Shown in pieces: positions 22,213 through 27,761 of a stretch of 27,761 nucleotides of DNA. The position numbers and the translations under genes were made by a program. Origin of the DNA: Paulinella micropora (Eukaryota; Cercozoa; Imbricatea; Euglyphida); the NCBI GenBank assembly GCA_009731375.1, contig BJOX01000117.1, positions 170,514 through 198,274 of the forward strand, read 5' to 3'. The number at the start of each line of letters is the position of its first letter. Positions within the stretch are counted from its first letter, which is position 1. The notes under the pieces were generated by a model, which had not been told where the DNA came from, did not search any database, and was given only the letters and a program-made list of their open reading frames with translations.

Positions 22213-22218
<6 letters not shown>
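22049..22218 (+). repeat. 70-bp direct duplication at 100-bp offset
   Basis: Two copies (22049-22118 and 22149-22218) contain TGAAATTTAATTAGTGATAT and the inverted repeat CTGACAGCACTGTCAG. Both end GGCCGTATAT and run into (TA)n. A longer (TA)n follows to about 22330. Confidence 0.9.
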
Positions 22219-22282
<64 letters not shown>

Positions 22283-22329
22283 CAGCATATGTATATATAT
22301 GTATGTATATATATATACATATTAATATA

Positions 22330-23230
22330 TATACAACTCTTCTCTAGTGCGGCACAACTGAAATACCTGGCACTTGAAACGTTCCAGTTATTTCTCAGAA
22401 TTTGTTTTGTTTCGCAAGTGACAAGTAGTCTGTCATGCAAGTATACTGAGTAAACTGGAATTGACAGCATCCTAGCGTCTTTTTGTTAACTTCCCAGACT
22501 CATGATCTAGGCCCGGAACTTGAAATATTTCGGGTCTAATGACAGCCGTGTGTGAATTCAAGTGAATGCCGGTTAGTTATTTCCTCCGAGTTAGGCACGG
22601 TCAAGACTTACAATACTACTATACCGTCCACACTGAAATAGATTCGAGTCGTACTACTGAGTCACGGTTGCCACGGTAACACTGAGTTATCAAAAGCAAA
22701 GAATTCCCGCATCAAGTTCCACTGAACTGAGGATTTTCAATCATCCATTATATAGAATAACTTGTTGAAGAACGCTTGCTTCCAAGTTTTTAATGTTTTG
22801 AATCTCTTTTCAAAGTGATTTTTCCTGAGACTTACGCTTCCCACTCGTGACGATCGTCAGTCTCGACGTATTAATATAATTAAGTGAGTGACGGTAATAA
22901 TAATTATGTCATTATGATATTAATAATTATTAATATTAATAACTTTCACTGAAACAGATATTAATACTAATATGTTAACATTATAAAAACCCCACTTAAA
23001 TTTAGTTTAGCCAAAACTAAGTTCCTTTTTCCACTGAACAACAGTTAGTCAGTCAGCTGTTGAAATATTAATATTATGAAAGTGTTGCCTCAGCTGGATA
23101 GTCCGCCTGACTGTCGGATCTCTTTCGTTTCTGCTGCTGCTGTTGTTGTTGTTGTTGTTGTTGTTGCTTAATAGTTCTTTTGCAGCCGCCGCTCGCTAAG
23201 TTGATGATATTTAAATAGACTAAGTATCAA
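22330..23230. other. About 900 bp unique AT-rich sequence, no gene recognised
   Basis: Non-repetitive apart from ATTAATATTA clusters (22870-23000), a small hairpin candidate (CAACAG...CTGTTG near 23040-23065) and a (TTG)n tract (23135-23166). No frame longer than about 60 codons looks coding. Confidence 0.55.
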
Positions 23231-23270
23231 TCCTGTATTGAGGCCCCTTGAAAGTTATTTTCCTTTCCCT

Positions 23271-23521
23271 TCATTTCTTTCCTTTCTTTTCTTTCTTTTC
23301 TCTTTTTTTGCTTCGTTCTGCCTTTCTTTTCTTCAAGGAAGAAGAAGAAGAAGAAGAAGAAGAAGAAGAAGAAGAAGAAGAAGAAGAAGAAGAAGGAGAA
23401 GGAGAAGGAGAAGAAGGAGAAGGAGAAGGAGGAGGAGGAGAAGAAGAAGAAGAAGAAGAAGAAGAAGAACAAGAAGAAGAAGAAGAAGAAGAAGAAGAAG
23501 AAGAAGAAGAAGAAGAAGAAG

Positions 23522-23553
<32 letters not shown>

Positions 23554-23855
23554 GAAGAAGAAGAAGAAGAAGAAGAAGAAGAAGAAGAAGAGGAGGAGGG
23601 AGAGAGAAGAGAAAGAGTCGCAAGTTCCTCTGAAATCGCAACTGAGCAGTCAGGCCCACTGTAGTAAGCTATGCAGGTGCATATCTCGGGAGTGAACTGC
23701 TGCAAGGCTTCATAGATTTTCGGCATGACACGTCGAGCATGCTCGAGGAGCCTTGCCCATTCCTTGTTTCTGCGCAGTAACGTTTTGATCGCCTGTTTCC
23801 CTTCATGACCTATTTCGTTGTCGTTCAGGTTCAGGCTAGTCAACGTGCTATTGAC
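23271..23855 (-). CDS. Terminal LRR exon with poly-Ser and basic tail (minus)
   Basis: Minus-strand acceptor CATGTGTGCAG precedes 23855. Phase 0 reads an RNI-type repeat (VNSTLTSLNLNDNEIGHEGK), then a capping-like helix region containing RNKEWARLLEHARRVMPK and a segment with ICTCIAYYSGPDC. About 80 serine-rich residues from the (GAA)n tract (23336-23600, read as TCT/TCC) follow, then a lysine-rich end (KKRKAERSKKREKK) and a stop at 23271. The upstream minus-strand exons at 24281, 24611 and 24968 join it in phase 0. The LRR part is secure. Whether the poly-Ser stretch is translated is unproven. Confidence 0.6.
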
Positions 23856-23934
23856 CTGCACACATGAAACACACATGCGATGCCATGCAACCGGGCGGAA
23901 GCAGTGGTAAAGCGAATTCTTCTGTATGTAATAA

Positions 23935-24013
23935 GCGAATGCAACTCTGCTGGAGCTTGGATTGAGTGGCTATAACATTCGTTCAGATGGAGTAAAACAG
24001 TGGAAATTGCGAC
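23935..24013 (+). pseudogene. Degenerate LRR unit (plus)
   Basis: Reads NATLLELGLSGYNIRSDGVK followed by QWKLRR. The L-x2-L-x-L-x-x-x-N-I-x4-G frame of the RNI-type repeat is retained, but the conserved GA..IA.AL ending is lost. The preceding AG lacks a pyrimidine tract. It lies head-to-head with the minus-strand exon at 23855. Confidence 0.45.
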
Positions 24014-24079
24014 GCGCGCGCGTAGCAATGTGCAAAGGATTGATTATAGGCTTTTTGTCACATCTGCTTGTATGTGCAG

Positions 24080-24184
24080 GTGAACACACGCCTTACAAAG
24101 CTGGATGTATCAGCGAGATGGGATGCAAAGAGCGAAGAAAACATAGGCGCAGAAGGGGCAAAGGCGTTTGCTGATGCTCTCAAG
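24080..24184 (+). CDS. LRR exon P2 (plus)
   Basis: Acceptor TATGTGCAG, donor AAG|GTCTTA; 105 nt, phase 0 at both ends. It encodes VNTRLTKLDVSARWDAKSEE and then NIGAEGAKAFADALK. This is one RNI-type leucine-rich repeat carrying about seven extra residues before the N-I-G turn. It would splice to 24440 and 24797 in frame. The paired minus-strand exon begins seven bases further on. LRRs of this class usually form protein-binding solenoids; the ligand is unknown. Confidence 0.65.
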
Positions 24185-24191
24185 GTCTTAC

Positions 24192-24281
24192 CTTTATGGC
24201 TTCTGCGATGTGCCTGGCACCTTCTGGACCTATTCTGTTTTCATCAATGTCCAGACTTGTGAGCTTGCTGTCCTTATTTCC
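24192..24281 (-). CDS. LRR exon M2 (minus)
   Basis: Minus-strand acceptor GATACAG, donor AAG|GTAAGA (strong); 90 nt, phase 0 at both ends. It encodes SKLTSLDIDENRIGPEGARH and then IAEAIK, preceded by GNKD. The repeat is full length plus two residues. Tail-to-tail with P2: only 24185-24191 separates the coding ends, and that spacer begins the introns of both strands. Confidence 0.65.
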
Positions 24282-24439
24282 CTGTATCATTCAAATAAAA
24301 AAGTTTTAGATACTACCACGCATATCATGGTATGTAGCAAAGTGCTATCGTATTCACATACATATTATAATGGCATTCTTTTATATGCTACCTGGCGCGG
24401 TAGCACTTTTTCAATCATGATTTGTTTGTGTGATTGCAG

Positions 24440-24523
24440 GTGAACAAGATGCTGCAAACTTTGTCGCTTGGTCACAATAACATTGGTGCTGATGGAGCTA
24501 AGGAAATCGCTGCAGCATTGAAG
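24440..24523 (+). CDS. LRR exon P3 (plus)
   Basis: Acceptor GTGTGATTGCAG, donor AAG|GTACCT; exactly 84 nt, phase 0 at both ends, 28 residues. It reads VNKMLQTLSLGHNNIGADGA then KEIAAALK, a textbook RNI-type repeat (L-x2-L-x-L-x2-N-x-I-G-x2-G-A-x2-I-x-x-A-L). Lies inside what would be an intron of the minus-strand LRR gene. Confidence 0.72.
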
Positions 24524-24527
24524 GTAC

Positions 24528-24611
24528 CTGAAGAGCTAGGCCGATCGCCTTAGCGCCTTCATCTCCAATGTAGTTATTCCCCAAGTCGATGCTGCGAATA
24601 CTATTGTTTAA
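24528..24611 (-). CDS. LRR exon M3 (minus)
   Basis: Minus-strand acceptor TATATATAG, donor CAG|GTACCT; 84 nt, phase 0, 28 residues, LNNSIRSIDLGNNYIGDEGA then KAIGLALQ. Its coding end and that of P3 are separated only by GTAC (24524-24527), so the same four bases supply the GT of both opposing donors. Nucleotide similarity between P3 and the reverse complement of M3 is only moderate, while the protein pattern is kept in both. Confidence 0.72.
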
Positions 24612-24684
24612 CTATATATATGCAGTCAAATAATAATCAAGTTGATAGTGCTACCGCGCGGTAGCACGTCATAACATGTGTGTT

Positions 24685-24720
24685 TCACTCGAGGTCTAGG
24701 CGAGTCAACGTGTGATGAGC
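24685..24720 (-). pseudogene. Truncated LRR unit M4 (minus)
   Basis: Acceptor GTTTCACGTGTGCAG, very like the one before the exon at 23855 (GTTTCATGTGTGCAG). The frame reads AHHTLTRLDLE and then meets TGA; the second half of the repeat is absent. It looks like a decayed cassette or deletion remnant that splicing could skip. Confidence 0.55.
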
Positions 24721-24796
24721 CTGCACACGTGAAACACGTATCCTATTACACGCTAACGCGCGCGGTAGCAGAACATTTATCATGAACATGGTTTAG

Positions 24797-24880
24797 GTGA
24801 ACACCACTTTGACTCGTCTTCTGCTGTACAACAATAACATCGGACCAGAAGGAGCGAACCACATTACAACAGCGCTACAC
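24797..24880 (+). CDS. LRR exon P4 (plus)
   Basis: Acceptor ATGGTTTAG, donor CAC|GTACCT; 84 nt, phase 0, 28 residues, VNTTLTRLLLYNNNIGPEGA then NHITTALH. It starts 357 bp after P3, itself 360 bp after P2, so the pairs form a tandem array of about 360 bp. No further plus-strand LRR exon is seen to the right. Confidence 0.72.
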
Positions 24881-24884
24881 GTAC

Positions 24885-24968
24885 CTTAAGAGCTTCTCCG
24901 ATTGCGTTTGCACCGTCATGACCAATACTGTTGCAGCGTAGATTCAGCTCCCTCAGGGTTTGGTTTAC
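24885..24968 (-). CDS. LRR exon M5 (minus)
   Basis: Minus-strand acceptor ATTCGTAG, donor AAG|GTACGT; 84 nt, phase 0, 28 residues, VNQTLRELNLRCNSIGHDGA then NAIGEALK. GTAC (24881-24884) is again the whole gap to the plus-strand exon P4, repeating the shared-donor arrangement of P3/M3. Confidence 0.72.
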
Positions 24969-25140
24969 CTACGAATCCCAATACATTGATAATGAGTTGC
25001 TACCGCTACCGCCGCGCGGCGCAGTAGCATGTGTGAAAAAACATTTTTGTGTGATGTTCGACTAAAAGCAAGAATCATGAACAATATGTGTGTGTTAGCA
25101 CATGCATTTTTCAAAATGTTATCTAACTGAACTTTATAGA

Positions 25141-25233
25141 CCATATCAAGAATTCAGCCAAAATAGCCGCTTCTGCAGGCCCCAAACCTCTTGATTGCAT
25201 ACTTAGCTGTATTGTCTTGTTGTCCCGCATTAA
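25141..25233 (-). pseudogene. Divergent LRR-like unit M6 (minus)
   Basis: Minus-strand reading contains NKTIQLSMQSRGLGPAEAAI then LAEFL. The G-L-G-x2-E-A-A-x2-A-x2-L half matches the RNI repeat, but two or three residues are missing from the first half and no good acceptor precedes it. Either a remnant or a diverged unit. Confidence 0.35.
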
Positions 25234-25239
25234 AGTGAT

Positions 25240-25481
25240 GCATGTGTGCTAGATGTATGTTGGCATGATGTGTGTGGTGCCTATGAGCACATATGTATAT
25301 GTGTATGCATGTTTGTGTTGTTTGGTTATGTTGAGAGGGGGGGGGGGGGGGGGGGGGGGNNNNNNNNNNAAGAGGGAAGAAGAGAAACTAAGAGAAAGAG
25401 AGACATACTTGTACACACACATACTTATTCACCACTTTCACCTGTGCCGAGAAGGATAGAGAAAGAGGAGAGAAGAGAAAC

Positions 25482-25548
<67 letters not shown>

Positions 25549-25650
25549 CAGACACACAGACACATAAACAACCACACATGTACACACATACTTATTCACC
25601 ACTTTCACCTTTACCAAACACCAACATTTCATAAAATTTCCCCTCCGCTG
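25240..25650. repeat. G run, 10-N gap and (GA)n tract
   Basis: A G homopolymer (25336-25359) runs into N at 25360-25369, then AAGAGAAACTAAGAGA-type repeats and (GA)n at 25487-25544. The segment CACATACTTATTCACCACTT is present twice (near 25418 and 25586), each next to an AGAGAAACTAAGAGA stretch, so about 150 bp is an imperfect duplication. It sits between M6 and M7. Confidence 0.7.
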
Positions 25651-25707
25651 TCTTAAACTAGCTGTAGTCCTGACTGCGTATGTAATGCCTCTTTGTGTCA
25701 GTCTGAC

Positions 25708-25813
25708 CTGCAGTCCCTTGGCGACTGCATAGGCACCAGAATCTCCCAAACCTTCATTGTAGAAACTCAGCTCATCGCCTTCATGGTAGAAACTCAGCTC
25801 CTTGCCTTCATAC
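25708..25813 (-). CDS. LRR-like exon M7 with 27-bp internal duplication (minus)
   Basis: Acceptor AGGCCAG, donor CAG|GTCAGA. It reads ELSFYHEGD-ELSFYNEGL followed by GDSGAYAVAKGLQ. The nine-residue unit (25800-25774 and 25773-25747) is duplicated in tandem in frame. At 106 nt the exon would need a phase-2 entry, unlike the 84-nt phase-0 exons, so it may be broken or belong to a different transcript structure. The C-terminal half keeps the G-D-x-G-A-x2-V-A-x-x-L pattern. Confidence 0.4.
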
Positions 25814-25999
25814 CTGGCCTAAGCTCAACACAGCATTTGACCATGAAGATAAAAGACAAAGAAAGGAGCTTCAAGCGAAAAGGCGAAAGTTACAAAGAAA
25901 GGAAAGGCACGAGGCAATACAAATTGAAGGGAGAAAAAAAAAAAAAAAAAAAACCAAAAAGAAAGATTGGAGACCACAAAATCGGTCAGGACATAGTGT

Positions 26000-26080
26000 T
26001 GGCCCGCACGCGAGGCTGCTTTGGCAGCCTCCATGTTGTAGAAACTCATAAAGATTACCGGCCCGGCTCCTACTGTTCTC
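26000..26080 (-). pseudogene. Possible LRR remnant M8 (minus)
   Basis: Minus strand reads MSFYNMEAAKAASRA. The TGAGTTTCTAC core is shared with the duplicated unit of M7 (25747-25800), but the rest of the repeat is not recognisable. Confidence 0.25.
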
Positions 26081-26099
26081 ACTGTGCAGTATCTAAGTA

Positions 26100-26612
26100 G
26101 ATGTGGAAGAAAAAGGCAAAAGTAAGTACCTTTGACTGAGGAAATTTCCACATCAAAATTTTGCTAGCCTAAGCTTCTTCTTCTTCGCTTTTATTGAGAG
26201 AACAATTTTACAATCGGGCTCAGGGAACGTCCACGTGAAAAGTATAGCTAGTAAGTTATACCTTTATCTAAGGTGGAAACCTAGTTATTCAGTTGACAGT
26301 ATTAAAGGAAAATATTAAATTTGTATTTAGCGGCTCGGTATTATATATATCTAGTATTAATATTATTAATATTAATATTTATGTTTAGATATATTCAGTA
26401 GTGATAATATTATAATATGATATGAATATATATGTTATTGTAAAAGTGTAGTAGTTTATGTCTGGCGGCCCCCCCTCTCTTTTCTTTTTCGTGAGAAAAA
26501 GTGAAAGAGAGAGGAGGAAGTTGGGGCTGTGCGTGGTTGACCATATACGTTGGCTGATCCGGGGAGTTCTCCTTCAAGTAGCAGACAGGGGAGCAAACTT
26601 GTTGTTCCATCG
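26100..26612. other. Unique AT-rich spacer, no gene recognised
   Basis: Contains ATTAATATTAATATT clusters (26350-26385) and a pyrimidine/purine-rich stretch (26465-26520). It ends at the poly-T that marks the LINE 3' junction. No coding exon recognised. Confidence 0.55.
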
Positions 26613-27761
26613 TTTTTTTTTTTTTTTTTTTTTGCGAGTGTTTATATTTATAGATATTATGATGTTTGTTGATGTTTGAGTAGGTATGTCATTAGTGCTG
26701 TTTTGAATGGTTTTATTTTTGTTTCATCTGTTATATTTTTTGGGATTGATTTCCATTGATCAGCGAAGATCTTGGTGAGATATGGGTCTTTGTGATTGAC
26801 AAAGAGGCTGCTTTTAGTTGAGTATCGCGTTTTGTATGAATGTATGGTATTGATTGGGGTAAAGGTGTTATTGTGGAGTGGTCTGTTGAGGTGTTTTTTA
26901 GGGTAAATGAATGGGTGATTTTCTATGCATACACGGAGTGTATATAGGTGGGTGATGTCAAGTAGTTTCAGTTGGTTTAGTATTGGTTTGGTGTGCGCGC
27001 GGTAATGTGTTTTTGCAATTATTCTGATTATTTTTTATGTATTTTTATGAGTGGTTGTATGTATTTCTTTTTGTTGTCATGCGTCCCCCAGATGGAGATG
27101 TTTTGTATGAGGTGTGGGTATATGTGTGTGTAGTATAATTGTTTCATTGTTTTTATGTTTAGATATCTTTTAGCATAAAGCAATGAGTTGATTGTGGGTT
27201 GGAGTTTACGGATTATGTTATTGATGTGTTGATCATATTTAAGGTTGTGTTGTAGTGTTATTCCCAGGAGTTTTGCATGTTTGCATTGCTCGAGGGTGTG
27301 GTTGTTTATTGTTATTGTGATATCTTGTTTTGTTTTGTGAAAAATTGTGTATGTTGTTTTTGTTGGGTTCGGTACTAGGTTATTAGAGTGGAAGTAATTT
27401 ATTAATTTTGTTATTTCTATTTGTGTTTTTTGTTGTAGGTCTGTGGGAGTTTTGGATGTTATTATGAGTGTTGTGTCGTCTGCATATGTATATACTGTTC
27501 CTTGTTGTATGATATTGATTATGTCATTGATATAGAGTAGGAAAAAGGTAGTTGATAATGTGCTTCCTTGTGGTATGCCGTGTGTGATGGTGCGTTTGTA
27601 AGATTTACCATATTGTGTGTGGACCTCTTGGGTGTGGTTCGAGAAGTAGGATGCAAAGAATTGGACTGTTTCTTCGTTGAAATTAAAATTTCGCCGAAGT
27701 TTGTCCAGTAGCTTTGAATGCTCTACTGTGTCGTACGCTTTTGAGAGGTCCACATACAATG
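26613..27761 (-). mobile_element. 3' part of a LINE (CR1/L2/jockey-like), minus strand
   Basis: The element runs off the right edge of the window. Its 3' end is a 21-base poly(A) tail (T run at 26613-26633 on the plus strand). The reading frame continues beyond the stop at 27028 in another frame, to TAA at 26657-26659, leaving only about 24 nt of 3' UTR. The coding strand is rich in A and C and poor in G. Assignment to the CR1/L2/jockey group rests on the LYYTHIYPHL...WG and RIIAKTHYRAHT-type C-terminal region; the exact clade needs a tree. Confidence 0.88.
27028..27761 (-). CDS. LINE reverse transcriptase, partial, frameshifted
   Basis: Open from the window edge. Motifs in order: YVDLSKAYDTVEH (domain A, first catalytic Asp), HGIPQGSTLSTTFFLLYIND (domain B), YADDTTLI (domain C, catalytic YADD), then LGITLQHNLKYDQHI and LYYTHIYPHLIQNISIWG of the thumb/C-terminal region. 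It stops at TAA 27030-27028 immediately after a six-A tract (27036-27031). One more A there would restore a frame that runs on to 26657. Catalytic residues are intact, so the copy may be young and the break either a true indel or a homopolymer error. The N-terminal endonuclease lies outside the window. Confidence 0.9.
   Translation of the reverse strand, partial: LYVDLSKAYDTVEHSKLLDKLRRNFNFNEETVQFFASYFSNHTQEVHTQYGKSYKRTITHGIPQGSTLSTTFFLLYINDIINIIQQGTVYTYADDTTLIITSKTPTDLQQKTQIEITKLINYFHSNNLVPNPTKTTYTIFHKTKQDITITINNHTLEQCKHAKLLGITLQHNLKYDQHINNIIRKLQPTINSLLYAKRYLNIKTMKQLYYTHIYPHLIQNISIWGTHDNKKKYIQPLIKIHKK

Larger units (their letters stand above)
24006..25029. repeat. Five GC-rich palindromes between LRR units
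   Basis: Related palindromes: 24006-24029 (ATTGC...GCAAT around CGCGCGCG), 24386-24405 (TGCTACC-TGGCGC-GGTAGCA), 24648-24667 (perfect, GTGCTACCGCGCGGTAGCAC), 24752-24769 (GCTA...TAGC around CGCGCGCG) and 24998-25029 (TGCTACCGCTACC...GCAGTAGCA). Each lies outside LRR coding sequence, between successive units. Because they are strand-symmetric they would appear in transcripts from either strand. Confidence 0.85.

Noticed and set aside
23238-23664. Poly-Glu or poly-Arg plus-strand ORFs over (GAA)n
   Set aside because: Simple-repeat translations. The only frame linked to a recognisable domain is the minus-strand serine frame continuing from the LRR exon.
23271-26080. LRR inverted pairs as a simple fold-back assembly artefact
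   Set aside because: Plus and minus partners are not identical reverse complements, and each keeps its own splice sites and LRR codons. An artefact would give near-perfect arms.

Overview
This window is nuclear DNA from a eukaryote with a very repeat-rich genome. The evidence is exons bounded by GT-AG splice signals, a tRNA-derived SINE family, the poly(A)-tailed 3' end of a non-LTR (LINE) retrotransposon, and microsatellites covering most of the first 17.5 kb. I cannot name the species. Single-exon 28-residue LRR units and a CR1/L2/jockey-like LINE fit several animal, protist and algal lineages. Ten N runs, most beside homopolymers or low-complexity tracts, mark assembly gaps. Apart from the LINE ORF, every protein call rests on splice signals and codon content read by eye.

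Layout. 1-9.5 kb: microsatellites holding short dispersed modules. These include three near-identical 231-bp SINEs, two copies of a longer element that shares the SINE 3' tail, and a 60-bp module in (AAAG)n. A 150-173 bp tandem repeat and a 58-bp perfect palindrome also lie here. 9.5-13.4 kb: a plus-strand gene with proline-rich motifs, poly-serine and a C-terminal zinc ribbon (best exons 11736-11835 and 12774-13234, possible upstream exons at 5683 and 9539). Its intron holds an 18-copy array of a GTCGGCCCCGATG module separated by (CATA)n. 13.4-17.5 kb: about 1 kb of unannotated unique DNA, then microsatellites.

17.5-22 kb: a possible bidirectional promoter. A short minus-strand first exon points left. 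A plus-strand gene on the right encodes an apparent type II membrane protein with at least three copies of a six-cysteine module, each on its own exon with phase-1 ends, followed by another cysteine-rich exon.

23.2-26.1 kb: the most striking region. Ribonuclease-inhibitor-type leucine-rich-repeat exons occur on both strands, interdigitated. Three tail-to-tail plus/minus pairs have opposing splice donors that share a tiny palindromic spacer (GTAC in two of them). GC-rich GCTACC...GGTAGC palindromes lie between the units. Either strand alone splices in phase 0 into a run of LRRs. This resembles two mutually nested antisense LRR genes, or a bidirectional store of LRR cassettes. 26.6 kb to the end: the 3' part of a minus-strand LINE with reverse transcriptase motifs, a frameshift in an A tract, and a poly(A) tail.
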